64,000 bases of DNA from Tetrapyrgos nigripes (Eukaryota; Basidiomycota; Agaricomycetes; Agaricales; Campanellaceae): positions 1,342,150-1,406,149 of the forward strand of contig JAACJM010000002.1 of NCBI GenBank assembly GCA_013368315.1, in the 5' to 3' direction. Each line of letters begins with the position of its first letter. Positions within the stretch are counted from its first letter, which is position 1. A program made the position numbers and the translations under genes. The notes under the pieces were generated by a model. That model was not told where the DNA came from and made no database searches. It saw only the letters and a list, made by a program, of their open reading frames with translations. Below, in pieces: positions 22,538 to 33,824 of the stretch.

Positions 22538-23665
22538 ATGGACCCACAACCCTTTGATGGCTCTGGCGACGCGTCCGCCTGGCTCAAAAACTTCGACGAG
22601 CGCTACAAGAAGAAGTCCCCGTCTTGGAAAACGAAATGGTTCGAGAAGCTACTGTCAGGGGATGCTGAGAATTGGTGGTACAGCGTTAGAATGGACAGCT
22701 GGGGCATGCTGAAGCAGAAATTCGTCGTATATTGGATAGAGGGCCTACGAGGGGATGCATACAAAGCAAAATGTAAGGCTATTGATTCAGCAACACCACC
22801 AGCACCCATTGCAGTCAACTGGGTCACCATGGAGCCTCCACCACCACCTAAACCAGAACCGTCGTCCTCCCATCCCATTTTTTCTGTCCTTGTAACCACT
22901 GGTATCCAAGACCCCCATGGCCGTTACACCAAGGCATTTGCACAGCTCTCTCAGGCGGACTCTACGAACAAGGAGAAGATTTTTCGTGTTATTTGGGATG
23001 CCGCTTTTGAGTCGGGAAGGAAATGTGGGTATTTGGCAGGACAGAGCGAGGTATACAAGGAGCATGTTGAGGAAGGGAAGAAGTTGGGTTTGAACATGGG
23101 GATGATGAAGTTTGAGGAGGAGCAGAAGCGAAGAGAGAGAAATCGTTGTTCGGTTGCCGTTGACACGTCGGAACTGCATTCTAGTGTTGAAGCAGCATCA
23201 CAAACTGAACCCGAGGTCTCCTCTGAGCCTATGGTTGCCAGCATACTTGACAACAAGCTCAATTGGGCAGACGAATCAGACACCATTCCACCTGCCATCC
23301 TCATTCCATCCACTTCCCCACCACGAGATATTTCCGCTCTTCGTTCAAGCAGTTCCACCACTCGTCCCTTCAACTCTCTTCAACGCCGTGCTCGACGATC
23401 TCGGTTTATGTCTCAGAAAACTCATCAATTCATTAATACACCTACATTACATTTACATCCCCACACTAGTACACCACAGTACCATCCCACCATCACACGC
23501 CGACATCCTCATGGTCTTGGAGCTCATAGACCTATCCAAACCTTCATGCCGTCTTTGTCTCCCTCATTTTCTCATGCTAAGCCGGTTTTGTTGGATTGGG
23601 TGGGAGATCCTCATTTGGTGGAGTTGGGACGTGTTTTGCGAGATTTAGGTTGGGTTCGTGCATAG
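22538..23665 (+). CDS. Gag-like protein of the terminal-repeat element
   Basis: The first ATG in context (22538) gives 375 residues; the frame is open further upstream but lies in the leader. Residues 1-50 read P-F-D-G-S-G-D-A-S-A-W-L-K-N-F then F-E-K-L-L-S-G-D-A-E-N-W-W. This is the F.G.....WL..F ... L.G.A..WW pattern of Ty3/gypsy Gag capsid N-terminal domains. The middle is charged (residues about 160-215) and the C-terminal half is Ser/Pro/His-rich and low in complexity. No CCHC zinc knuckle is present. An intact 375-residue frame between matching repeats suggests selection or youth. Confidence 0.75.
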   Translation: MDPQPFDGSGDASAWLKNFDERYKKKSPSWKTKWFEKLLSGDAENWWYSVRMDSWGMLKQKFVVYWIEGLRGDAYKAKCKAIDSATPPAPIAVNWVTMEPPPPPKPEPSSSHPIFSVLVTTGIQDPHGRYTKAFAQLSQADSTNKEKIFRVIWDAAFESGRKCGYLAGQSEVYKEHVEEGKKLGLNMGMMKFEEEQKRRERNRCSVAVDTSELHSSVEAASQTEPEVSSEPMVASILDNKLNWADESDTIPPAILIPSTSPPRDISALRSSSSTTRPFNSLQRRARRSRFMSQKTHQFINTPTLHLHPHTSTPQYHPTITRRHPHGLGAHRPIQTFMPSLSPSFSHAKPVLLDWVGDPHLVELGRVLRDLGWVRA

Positions 23666-23733
23666 GTTATTTCTTTTGGTTTTCTTGTTTGTTTCCGGGT
23701 GACGAGGACGTCACCTTGTTTGAGGGTGGCACA

Positions 23734-23877
23734 TGGAGTAGGGTGAGAGGGGAGGTCTAGGCCCTATAGTCACGTGATCGCATAGTATACAGCCTGGATG
23801 TACGCCGTAGCTAGCTCTTCACGACGATACACTACGTTTGGCTTTGGCATAGCGATAGCCAGCCTCGGCCTACTCCA
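23734..23877 (+). repeat. 3' terminal repeat (LTR, 144 bp) of the gag-only element
   Basis: Second copy of the 144-bp repeat, same ends as the 5' copy. Confidence 0.9.
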
Positions 23878-26002
23878 ATGGTGAAGGTGAGGATCTTGAC
23901 ACTTGTTGATAGTAAGAACGAGCTCGGGATACCTCGAGACAACAAAGGGCAAGGAAGAGTCGAAGGAGAGTAGGTGGAGGTTACTATTACGTTCGTCGTC
24001 ATGTCATCCTATCTCTCGTCATCGTCCCAGTCCTTCTTCTGTTCCATCATCCTTTCTTCAGCTCTCTCTATTTCTATCTCTATCCCCAACCCCAAACCCT
24101 CGCAACCAGCTCGCAGCGGCCACAGCTTCCTCCTATTCCCTTTCTCCCTACTTCTCACAGTTACTTTTCCCTAAATCCCACGTCGGCTCGGATACAAATG
24201 CCTTAACGGTTTCCAAAGTGACTCTCTTCGCTGGGTTGACTTGGTGTTATCTTCGGGTCATCCTAAACTGCCATTAGCGTTGGCTTTGACGTTGGTGGTG
24301 ATAGACAGACATAGACTATCCCTACCGCTCAACGGCGGTCTCACCCACGAAAGCAACTTTAGAATTGCGAGAGGGAGTGTCGAGGTAAGTGGTTGGAGGA
24401 TGGTTGGGAGGTAGGAGGGGTAAGGAGTGCGTTGAGGACATTCGTTGGAGCCGTGAGCATAGATTTGTAGTCATCGTTTGGATGGTTGAAGGAGTACAGA
24501 GGAGAGATTCTGTGAGCTGAACATAAAGTCGGATAGTTCTATCCACAGCTACTGTTGAGAAATCGACGTCGTAGTAGTAGTTGGACTGTTACTCACCTGT
24601 TTAAAGCGCTAGGTCACTCCCGCCCATAGCCTCCTGCGTCGACAGTCCTCCCTACTATCTTCTTTGAGTGACCTCAAGAAAGGCTCAGGACGTGTCCATG
24701 GAGATGGTTGTGTTTCGAAAGAGAAACGAGAAGAGAAGAAAGGCTTGTATACGGGTAGAGCGACTCGGAAATCGTCGAGATCGATATGGTTGATGTTTGC
24801 TCGGTTCCAGATATGAAGACGTGTCGCCAAAAAGAACCAGCAGGACGCATCAACGGGAAAGGAGAGAGCGTTCGAGTGCGTTTCGTGACAGTCGCAGTCC
24901 TGTAGAGGGAGAGTAGTGGTGGTGGTTGGAGCGAAAGGTTGAGTCGTGGGAATAACGCTCAGTCTAGATCTTAGGGCCATCGGCTCGTTACCTGTCGTCC
25001 CGTTGCAAGGCGAGAGACACGGCGGGGATGAGTGCATTTTTGTCGGGCGTTTTTGAACTGGAGTAAATCTCGAATATTTCCACAATGCCGAATGCCCCTA
25101 CAAAAAGAAAGATTAAAGAACACCTACTCACCTCGATCTCGCGATCAGAGCAACGCCCAGGGGATCCTCCATATCCTCCTTGTCCATCACCTTGAGACGT
25201 CCACCATTCACTCAGCGTGTATGCATTACGCATAAATATCCTCCTCATGCGAGAAGTCTAGATGACGAGAGATGGGTTAGCGCTAACGAAAGTTTCTCAT
25301 CTAGAAGAGCCAAAGAAAAGAATGAAAAAAGTAACTACCCACCTCACCTGTTCATCATCTCCACCCAGCTTACACTTACTCAACGGGCGTACTCCTCAAC
25401 GGGGCCAGGATCGAGTGACACTTTGGAGGTGTATCCTGAGACGGCGGGGACAATGAGTTAGTGCAGGTGAGGTTGTCACGTCACTTGCGTACGTCTACCG
25501 TCTTAACCCTCTGCCGTCTTTCTCAAACCTCTACGTTGCTCTAAAGGCTCATAATTCAAGGATTAGACGCATGGACTCACGAACGAAATCGCCAAACCAA
25601 GAGGTATGTTACTCTCTTCTTCAGCTGTGGTTTCTGTGTCCCATCATGCTCACAGTGGCTCACCAACTACAACCAGGACTACCGCCACGACTCGTTCGCT
25701 GACGCCATAGATCTCAGGAGAAGTAGCAGATGTAGGTGTACGCCGTGGCGGGCTACATGACACCTACACCCGGCCGTTCTCTAGAGGACCTACCGTGTAT
25801 TCTATCTATCCATCTATCTTGACACACTCGGACACTCAATTGCTCTCAATGGTCACAATGTTTATAAAATGATATTCATCTCCACCTAAAAAATAGACTA
25901 AAGTATGTCGACCTCGATGAACCTAACTACGAAAGGAAGAAAATACGAAAAGGATAGAAAGTATTATTAATAAAGATATTGCATGATGCATTTACAACCA
26001 GG
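23878..26002. other. Unrecognised, possibly coding on the minus strand
   Basis: Minus-strand frames at 24609-25085 (158 residues, with C-W-F-F-L-A-T-R-L-H-I-W-N-R and a basic C-terminus) and 24322-24546 read like protein rather than noise. I do not recognise a family and cannot connect them into a gene. Short (TCTA)n stretches occur near 25798-25818. Confidence 0.3.
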
Positions 26003-27388
26003 CTAGTACTCTGGAACGGATCCTTCTACAAGATCAGAAATCTGATGCTTCAACCTCTCAATAAACATATCCACCAATTGACTGTCCACAGTACAGTCAC
26101 CCCATGTGACACAAATCGCCATATTCCCACTAGGTGCTGATGCTACATTCAACTTAATCGCAGCACCCATAGTAACATTGCAGTGGGCGAAAACTAAATC
26201 TTGTATCTCCCAACTTGGTCCCCTCTTCTCATTATCATCTTCATGGTCATCCAACTCAAACCGGCCAATATTTGACAACTCTAATGTTGTCTGGCGTTTC
26301 TTCCCCAAATTCCCTTTTAAAAAGCCCGCGTAATTACCAAAAAGAAATCTGAGTAGACCGACCTCGGATTTGCAGGTTCTTGATTTGGTACGGAGGGTAG
26401 TGGCCAAAGCTGACGCTTCAGACCAGGAAAACTGGGGTTGGATGGGCGAGGTTACGAAGATCATCGAGAGATGATTGCATATAGCGTCTTTGGAAACGCC
26501 GGTCTGGAATCGCAGGGAGACTGGGATGCCGGAGAAGAGGGTGGATTTATTGGTGACGAGTGGGAGGTATGACGAGTTTTGAAGGATATTGGATAGAGAT
26601 GAGATCATTAAGGAATGAAGTGCAGAGGTTATAGTGGCCTCATGTGCTCTGCAGACGTCGAGGAGTCTCTGGGCATCTCTCGCTGCAACTTGGATAATAC
26701 GAGCGTGAGCTTGTAGAGGGGGTATCTGCACTGGGACGTCATTGCCAGTCCAGGACTTTGCAGCAGAAGTCCAAGGTGAAGGAATGAAGAGATCCAGGAC
26801 GGCACGGATGACTTGGGACCACGAAGAAGAAACGTCTGTTAACTGGTCGCTGGCGCCAACCAGCGTGATGTCCTTCGGTACAAACACCTTCTGAATGAAG
26901 GAATCCGGCTTCTGATTTTGGGCTCGCAAGGTCCTAAGCAGAGTACGATGAAAAGCGAGACCACTCATCCCATCCCCTATGCCATGGTGGAAGGCGAAAA
27001 TGATGGTATTGTCGTTCAAGACGGTGAGACGCCAGAGAGGTACATCTCGTGTTGTGTCGAAAGGCTTTGTTAATTCGGACTCGATAACCTCCTCGAGGTG
27101 TTGAGAGGACTGATCCAAGTAACGAACGATTTTTGAGAGGTCGATTGTATCCATTCGTATGAAATGAATTGGAGAGACGCGTGCATCGGAGGCGCGTACG
27201 CAGAGTATAGGATGCTGGGGAATGATGGAATGGAGAGCAGGGAACAGCAGCTGTTGACAGAGAGAAAATATATCGGGATCCGGATGCACATATTTTGCCG
27301 CGGAGAGTACACAAGAGTCCATGCCTAGACCATGACTAACGAGATGGTAGCTTTCGAGGAGCCCTGATAAAATTTGGTCAAATTTCAT
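26003..27388 (-). CDS. Alcohol acetyltransferase-like / condensation-fold acyltransferase
   Basis: A single intronless frame of 461 residues from the ATG at 27388 to the stop at 26003-26005. The active-site motif H-H-G-I-G-D-G-M-S-G (about residues 134-143) is the HHxxxDG of the BAHD/condensation/alcohol-acetyltransferase superfamily. The catalytic His is the second of the pair. The N-terminus (Y-H-L-V-S-H-G-L-G-M-D) and the late block (A-I-C-V-T-W-G-D) fit fungal AATase-type proteins of about 450-500 residues. These enzymes transfer acetyl or acyl groups from CoA to alcohol or amine acceptors; the acceptor cannot be deduced. Lack of introns contrasts with the intron-rich neighbours. A TATATATCCC stretch near 27477 on the plus strand could hold its promoter. 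Confidence 0.8.
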   Translation of the reverse strand: MKFDQILSGLLESYHLVSHGLGMDSCVLSAAKYVHPDPDIFSLCQQLLFPALHSIIPQHPILCVRASDARVSPIHFIRMDTIDLSKIVRYLDQSSQHLEEVIESELTKPFDTTRDVPLWRLTVLNDNTIIFAFHHGIGDGMSGLAFHRTLLRTLRAQNQKPDSFIQKVFVPKDITLVGASDQLTDVSSSWSQVIRAVLDLFIPSPWTSAAKSWTGNDVPVQIPPLQAHARIIQVAARDAQRLLDVCRAHEATITSALHSLMISSLSNILQNSSYLPLVTNKSTLFSGIPVSLRFQTGVSKDAICNHLSMIFVTSPIQPQFSWSEASALATTLRTKSRTCKSEVGLLRFLFGNYAGFLKGNLGKKRQTTLELSNIGRFELDDHEDDNEKRGPSWEIQDLVFAHCNVTMGAAIKLNVASAPSGNMAICVTWGDCTVDSQLVDMFIERLKHQISDLVEGSVPEY

Positions 27389-28090
27389 TGCCTTGTTTGG
27401 ATAGCAGTTACATACATACCTGGAGATCGTAGTTCAGCCATTGCGATTATGCAGAACTGCTGGAGTGGTTTGTACTTATATATCCCGCTGCTCGGTAGAG
27501 CGGTAAAAGCGACATACAGTACCTCGACCCCGTCGCTTGCCCCGCTAGACTCAGGAAATGGGTCTACGTAGAGCTGCTTTTCGTCATACTTAAATTCTGG
27601 GATAGTGGCACATACTTATTTAGCTTCCGGACGGCGGCACAGCCTATATCAGTGTCCAGACAGTGGCATATACTAGTTGTAGTCTCCCCTAGCACCAGTA
27701 TTCTGGAAATGCACTGGCGGCCGCTGGTACCCACAGCCGAAACCAGTGACCGGTGACCAGTAAACCGGCCAGGTCCAAATTCCCACCAGTAAAATTTTCA
27801 TTCCCAAGTGATCAACAAATTTTTCACCCCGTCACTGTGCGCCCAGGAAAGGGTGAATGTCACCCGAGCAAATAAACCAATGGTTGGTTGAGAATGACCC
27901 AAAGAACGGTTGAGTATCAACCGCTTAGTGGGTGATCGCAAGATAAAACCGATAGGTGATTTTGACCCAATATGAGGTTGACATTTACCCCGTATATTTC
28001 CGCAAATAATCCATGTCACCCCTGCGCCGTTCAAGGGGTGAGCAAAGGGTAACCACTTTTCACCTTTGGTTTTGGTGCATGCTCGCCCAT
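27389..28090. repeat. Repeat-like non-coding block with GGGTGA/TCACCC motifs
   Basis: Between 27820 and 28070 GGGTGA/TCACCC and GGTTGA/TCAACC recur in both orientations, suggesting a decayed inverted-repeat element. CCAGTGACC-type motifs at 27750-27765 recur at 53010-53025 and 54093-54105. No gene recognised. Confidence 0.35.
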
Positions 28091-28094
28091 CCAG

Positions 28095-28930
28095 TCAACT
28101 TTGCTGCACAAAAATAATATCATTTTGACAAGTATGAAGATACAAATAACATGCATATGCTACACTAGTCGGACGGCATATGTAGGATGTGATAGAGAAT
28201 AGCATAGGAAACAGTTGTAGGAGGAGGAAGAGGGACTTACATGTAGCTGTAATAAGATCTAGCAGAAGAAAAAAAAAAGCCAGCAAAAAGCATGTTTCGA
28301 AGTGAAGAAACACACTAAGACCGGGCAAAAAGCCTAATGATGCATAGATTTCGGCAACTAGACAAGCGCAAAATACGCACCCGGTCCCGGCCAAAACATA
28401 GAGCTTCATCTGATGCGTGTCGGAGGCTTGTCGTCGTCGCGGCGCAGGCTTGTTACTAGGCAAAGAGGTCAGTAAATTGTGAGTGAGAAAAGCTCGCTGT
28501 AGCAACGCACCAAGGTCAATCATCCTGCAAACAGGTCTAATTATTACTATTTCCTGTCCCACATAATGGTGACCCTCGAAGTGGAATCTGAAGCATAAAT
28601 ATCAAGGTTAGACATCACGAGGTTCGATCCAGATGAGATAATGAGCCAGATAGTCTTGAAGTTCATGCAGGAAAGCTCTAGTGCCCATGCAAGGGGTGTC
28701 CGGGAATGCGGACCGGCACACTCCGGAGGTCGGTCGGTCGAGTGGTCGAGGCCACTAAAAAAGTTTGGTGACTCAAAAATTTTCGAGGCTTTGAGGAGGA
28801 AATAATCGGCGAAGGGCCGGCGGGGCGGCAAAGCCCGCTACCCACACGCCGATGGGCAGCAGGCTCACCCAGGCATAGGCTCGCGATCCCGTTACTGTGT
28901 TTGCTCTCCATACCTAAAAGAACCAACAAT
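28095..28930 (-). pseudogene. Membrane-protein gene fragment (uncertain)
   Basis: Minus-strand frames joined by intron-like gaps give W-R-A-N-T-V-T-G-S-R-A-Y-A-W-V-S-L-L-P-I (from about 28915). Further down come L-S-C-M-N-F-K-T-I-W-L-I-I-S and a hydrophobic block G-T-G-C-V-F-C-A-C-L-V-A and F-L-L-A-F-F-F-L-L-L-D-L-I-T-A. The spacing of helices is like a basidiomycete 7-helix DUF6533-type protein, but no start, stop or family signature is secure. Treat as a possible partial gene. Confidence 0.3.
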
Positions 28931-29104
28931 ACGAACTGAACCATATGTCAAGCAAAAAAAAAAAAAAAACATCGTCCAAATGGATCTTAACACGAGAAAG
29001 ACACTAACAATGATAATGGGTCTCAGTGAAGCCGTGGTGAGCTCAGTGCAACAATGCCAAACTCAAGTATGTTGGTACATTCAATAATCTTAAGAGTAAA
29101 CATT

Positions 29105-29312
29105 GTCCTCTGTGGTCTAGTGGTGTTGTTCATCTAGTGCACCATGATAGGTTCAATCCCCATCAATGGACATATAGCGAGAAGATCCATCGATCTGAGT
29201 CTTTTCCGCTTAACTTCTATAGTGGATTCTTTTTGGGTATTCGGTATCTCGAATCAGGCGTTTAGGAGCAATGTCCCGTCACAGATAAAGAACACCACTA
29301 GACCACTGAGGA
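29105..29312. repeat. Inverted pair of tRNA-derived (SINE-like) sequences
   Basis: GTCCTCTGTGGTCTAGTGGT at about 29104 is mirrored by the complement of GTCCTCAGTGGTCTAGTGGT at about 29290-29312. The left copy has a pol III A box (TGGTCTAGTGG) and about 35 bases later a B box (AGGTTCAATCC). The right copy has the A box and a poor B box. Neither folds into a full tRNA by eye. Confidence 0.5.
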
Positions 29313-29439
29313 CAAATTACGACGACATGATCCCTGTTCGCAATACATTCATCAGAGTCCATCAAGGGAGAGTTCTCGATGCGCAGCCGGCTTCTTATCA
29401 GCCGTCACACCAATGCTCGTTTACCACCGTTTTTTAAAT

Positions 29440-30110
29440 TTACATATCTTCCAGAGTACAACCAAGTAGTTAGAAAATGCAAATAAACCAATCATCACTG
29501 TTCCATCAAAAAACCAAAATACTATCATACACACACAGTCCCCCAATCACACCAGGTCTTGCACCAGGTAGAAGTGCATCCCTTTGTCATTCAAGACAGC
29601 CTCGCAATTCATGGCCCGCGACAAGTAATCCACAGCCACCCCGGCCCTCATCCGAGTATGATTATCCAAATCACCAGAGAACTTCACGGTGATACATTTA
29701 CATGGCCTACCACTTTCCGTCAACTTGCCCTCGCTTACAACCTGCCAACGCATCAGGATTGATTTATAACTAAGGAGCAATATACACACACTGTCAAACC
29801 CCTCCCATCTTCCTCACAGAGTGCCATCGCAATCGCTACAAGTGCCTCGAACCAGAACAATTCATCACACAGTTCAAGGTCATTCTTGGATAAACCGTTC
29901 AACAGTGCAGAACTCATGGCAAGTCAGGATTTGTGTGGTTCCGAATTCAACAGCAAACCTTCTTTGATTTGGTCGCGTAATTTTCCAGAGCATACCCTAG
30001 GTTCTGTCAGAAATTGTCCAAAGTATCAGAGTCGGTGACTCAAAAACATACCATTCATCTCTTCCATACAGATATCCAACACCCTCTTCCACACACACAG
30101 TGAGATCGTT
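29440..30110. other. No recognised gene
   Basis: A minus-strand frame at 29547-29789 (C-I-T-V-K-F-S-G-D-L-D-N-H) reads protein-like but is unassigned. Confidence 0.3.
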
Positions 30111-30161
30111 ACATGACTTAAGCAAAGAAAACGCAATTCTTGGCCGACCCACAAGATCAAA

Positions 30162-30473
30162 TCAAATTGACCAAGAGTTCAAGAACATGTCGTCAGGTAG
30201 CCTCTCAGGCACAGCTGTAGCTTCCATCGAGATGGGCACAACCTTGCACAAACTATCCCCTACGACTCGGACTCGATGGGAGAACTCTTTGTTGGGAGAG
30301 AGATAGTGTTGGGCACCCATAGTCCTAATCGTAGGCCAGCCACGCCGCTGATACTTCCGCATGGCTGCAGAGTGTCTGGCAGCTCCCACCGGAGCGAATG
30401 CCAAGTTGACCTTCTCGCAGTACGTGGCATGGGGATACAAAGATATTGCGTAGTTGTAAGTGTTGAAATTCAT
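30162..30473 (-). pseudogene. Hypothetical protein fragment
   Basis: A frame of 103 residues ends P-D-D-M-F-L-N-S-W-S-I-stop. The middle has K-Y-Q-R-R-G-W-P-T and R-V-V-G-D-S-L-C-K-V-V-P-I. This order (column, Q.RGW, GD..CW..PL, then LNSWS end) resembles the C-terminus of hypothetical proteins common in Agaricales genomes. No function is known and no upstream exon is clear. Confidence 0.3.
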
Positions 30474-30552
30474 GACACAAGCTTCAAAATCGCAATCAGC
30501 ACTTCACGTCTTATGGCAATTGGACATTAACACTCACATGAATGAAAGCCCA

Positions 30553-32852
30553 TTATAGCTGCAACTGTGGGGCTGTCACAAGAAAACTGGATAACTTCTG
30601 TATGTAGACCAATCGTCTTGCTGAAATTGTAGACGCCAACGATATAGGAAGACGAATAGTCAGTCCTAGAACAATCCCCTTCTCCGAGATTGTCATTGAG
30701 ATCTGTCTCCTAGTCACCTCGGGGTCTGAACCTGTATCTACGCCAGCTGGGTCTACTAGAACATCAGGGTATTCTGGAATAGGCGAGCAGTACCCAAGAC
30801 CGGAACATCCATCCAACCAATCAGCGTCGGCTACCTCTCCACTGCTCTGCAAACGTTTGTCGGGCCTCTCCAGGGGTTTCAAGGATGTATCAGTAATGGG
30901 CAGAGAGTGCAAATCTGTCAGCAGAACCTGCTCTGAACAGGATGCACATACAGACGATCTCAAGGTGTCAGATGAGGTCAAGGTATAAAAATTGTCAACG
31001 AGGAGATCTTTCACTGGTTGTGGGACCAACTGAGGCCACTCTGAGCATATAGCATCTAACGTTTCCAGTTCAATGACAGCTGCTGATTCTTCAGGGGACT
31101 CAAGCTGTACAATGTAAGCATCGATATGCCTTATCAACCTGGCTCACGAGTCCTTAGGCTCAAAGAAAATACCGATCATCTCCATGATACACCTCATAGG
31201 ACCCACAGTGAGAGTAGACTGAACATTGCGCAATAACTGCACCAAGAACCTTTGAGGTCCCTCAGAAGAGGATTGCTCGTGTAAAGGACTAAGTGAATCA
31301 AGCAAGTCATGACAACTGGGTAGTTCAGCTGACGAACTTGAGTCGCAGAAGGAGTGGGCAGTGAAGCAAGCGCAGGACACAATGTGTCAGAGTATTGCAG
31401 TACGAATATTGGCTGTACTACTAGTGTAGCGGGCAACGGGCAAGCCATGGCTTTGGGCAATCTTCAAGAGCTCCACTTTGGGCAGATTCTCAAAATGGGG
31501 GGGAAGCATATCAACAAGTGTCTGACATGGGGCGGGAACCTGCTGAACCTGGACAAACTGGCAACGTTCCTTCAAATAACAATTTAACTCACTACGAATT
31601 TGAGAACATAGAGCAGTTCTATGAAATTCCTTCTGGATGCCTAATGATGAGCATAAGAATAGCAAATCCTCAGTGCTTGTTATATCAGAACGGCTAATAT
31701 ACTTGAACATGTATGTAAGTTGCTCCTCTAGGCTGATGTACCCTTGGGTTAACTGGCAACAGGACGGACCACCCCTGGCCAAGCCAATGGCTTTCCTTAA
31801 ACCCTTCACGTCAAAAAGTCCATCTGTGGCAATGCCATGACTATGGGCATTATGTAACAACAGTACGGGGTTATTGAGGAATGGTGAGCAGTGTACACCA
31901 GCACTATAATGGCCACTAGCAAGATCATGAAATAACTCCATGGCCTTAGACTTTTGCTCACCAGCGGTGGGTGCATGTTCAAAACTAACACTGCTGGGAC
32001 TGGGAACTGGTTCAACTTTGGGAGGGACAGAACTGGAAGCAGGGGTAAAAAGAGGCACATCATAAGAAGGTAACATGGCATTGCTGGAATGAGTTAACAT
32101 GCAACATTCTGCAGAGGTTCCACTGCTGGGAAGACAGGTGAGGTACCTACAGAGGCAGGATGGTCAGCTGCTGTAGTTCTCCTCGGTACCCATCGAGAAT
32201 GACTCACTGTTACCTGAATTTGAGGAGGATGATGCTATGTGAGATGCCTTTGGGATCACACCTCTGCTACCACTACCGTGCAGGTCAACGATGGGAGCTA
32301 GAACACTGTAAGTACCAATTCCTTGTAGAGCTTTCTATAGCCGGACCCAGAGGCAGCTTGTGACAGGAGTGGGTGGTGCAATGAGGGTCCATTGGATACT
32401 GTGAATGTACAGCCTCAATTGAGATGTCGAATGGGAGCGGGAAAAGTGTCTTTACTAGGGGGGAACGAGTAAACTTGAGGTAAAGATACAGATGAAGAGA
32501 CAGAAGTATCAATGGTTGCATTCTGAATACCAGAGATAGAAGCATTCTGAATAAGACCAGGGAGTTCTGGTAGGCTTGCCCTCAGACAGGCGTCGAAAAC
32601 GTCCTTGCCCAGGACCACTGAAGTGTTATAGGGGCAGTAATTTGTGAGCGTAAAGTCAATTGCCGTTGTCAAAGGTATCAAGTCAGACAGAATGGTAACA
32701 GGCAGCGAGCGGACAACGCCTGATTCAAACTCAGGGAAAGGCAAACCACATTGTTTGGCGTAGGAGACAGAGAGCAATGAACTCATTAGATGTTGGTCAC
32801 AAGCATACGAAAGAACAGAGATGCCTTTGATGAGAACAGTGAGAAGAACCAT
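30553..32852 (-). pseudogene. Helitron-type accessory ORF (retropepsin-like, SAP-like, Cys-rich blocks), broken
   Basis: Three minus-strand frames lie colinearly. First, 32415-32852 has C-G-L-P-F-P-E-F, a block ending Y-N-T-S-V-V-L-G-K-D-V-F and no canonical DSG, like a degenerate retropepsin domain. Second, 31387-32100 ends H-F-E-N-L-P-K-V-E-L-L-K-I-A-Q-S-H-G-L-P, like a SAP-type DNA-binding helix pair, and runs through a stop into 31144-31380. Third, 30553-31137 has V-K-D-L-L-V-D-N-F-Y-T-L-T then C-A-S-C-S-E-Q. From memory, this order is found upstream of the DUF6570/Helitron-helicase region in Agaricomycete Helitron-type proteins. No Rep, helicase or DUF6570 domain is present here. Stops and frame changes make it a remnant. 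Confidence 0.4.
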
Positions 32853-33500
32853 GACGAAAAGAGGAAAGAGAGAAAGATGTTGGGTGGTGGTTGGGCCGAA
32901 CAGATCTTGAGGTAGACGAAGAAGACGTGAGTGGGAAAGCAGGGGTCAGCGAATGCGTGCAGATACCCACTCACACTGACTAAGGTAAAAGAAGAGGGGT
33001 GTTCAGACAGGACAGCAATTGCCGGCCCAGGTACACAATCACAAACAGCAAGCCCACTAAAGCATGGGCGAATGCGAGCCGTGGCGTGGATTGACCAGAC
33101 ACTCCCGATCACTGATCACCCATGGAAACGTAAATTTGATTGCTTCGTAAAAACCCACTACTTACATAGCAGGAATATGTGCAATTTTGAGTATTCTCAA
33201 TGTTATAGCAATTTCTGAGACCCATATAATTTGCAAAGCAGCTGTCACAAGCGCGAAATAGCATAGGTGTCATATGTACTGACTCTTGACTGAAGCCCGA
33301 CGCGTTAGGCTGACTTATTACTCTCTTCTGATTGGTGGAAATTTTCTACAATACCAATTGACATATACGCGTTGTGCTCTAGTCTCTTTCAAGCACATTG
33401 GAAGCATGATTGACTCGGATGAAGAACTCCCTGACCTTAACACTGTGAGTCTTCTTTCAGCATAACCCCAAGCGTAACCTCCGTCAATTATATCACTCAT
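32853..33500. other. No recognised gene
   Basis: Flanks the Helitron-type remnant. A minus-strand frame with a hydrophobic N-terminus (32786-33112) has no family match. Confidence 0.3.
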
Positions 33501-33570
33501 TATGAGGCCTTTAGGCTGAGTTAATTTATGTTGTAGTGACCTCCCAGATCTTTTCCACGGGTTCAAACTC
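33501..33570 (+). repeat. Dispersed repeat, copy 1
   Basis: GAGGCCTTTAGGCTGAGTTA, TTATGTTG, GACC.CCC and a GGGTTC block near 33560 recur in order at 42782-42855, where they directly follow the broken end of another gene. A B-box-like GGGTTCAAACTCC suggests tRNA ancestry, but this is weak. Confidence 0.5.
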
Positions 33571-33824
33571 CCACCCCTGTTTTTTGGCGCTTGTCAGATA
33601 TATAAGTATGGACATATATGTTGTCATATCATATGATATATGCATGACCAGAGATCTTAGATCGATCAATAGAAAAGGCGTGCCACTGGCATTTGGGGTT
33701 GCACACAAGAGGGCCCACCATTCACTCCCCTCCCCTCCCTCACAGGCTTGGGGGGTCCCCTGAACTGGGGAGTCTCAGGCGGGCACACTAAAGCCTCGTT
33801 GTGCACGAGTTAGATATTCTCAAC

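Larger units (their letters stand above)
22281..23877 (+). mobile_element. Gag-only terminal-repeat retrotransposon (TR-GAG/TRIM-like), 1,597 bp
   Basis: Two 144-bp direct repeats, identical on reading, bound a 1.3-kb interior with a single plus-strand ORF resembling Gag. No protease, reverse transcriptase, RNase H or integrase is present and there is no room for them. Three bases after the 5' repeat, TGGTGACGAGAGTGCGATTC (22428) looks like a tRNA primer-binding site. Its complement would end in ..ACCA preceded by a plausible acceptor stem. A short purine-rich stretch (GAGGGTGGCACA, 23722-23733) precedes the 3' repeat. Matching repeats imply a recent insertion. Flanks (GACGG left, ATGGT right) show no target duplication. 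The element would need enzymes from an autonomous relative. Confidence 0.8.

Noticed and set aside
22603..23373. Several minus-strand open frames inside the gag-like gene
   Set aside because: They are antisense to the recognisable Gag frame and show no motif of their own.
14434..27388. A secondary-metabolite cluster (P450, membrane protein, acetyltransferase)
   Set aside because: No backbone synthase or terpene cyclase is present and the acetyltransferase is 7-10 kb away beyond pseudogenes and a retroelement.
28618..28632. AGGTTCGATCC, a perfect pol III B box
   Set aside because: No A box at a suitable distance and no foldable tRNA around it.
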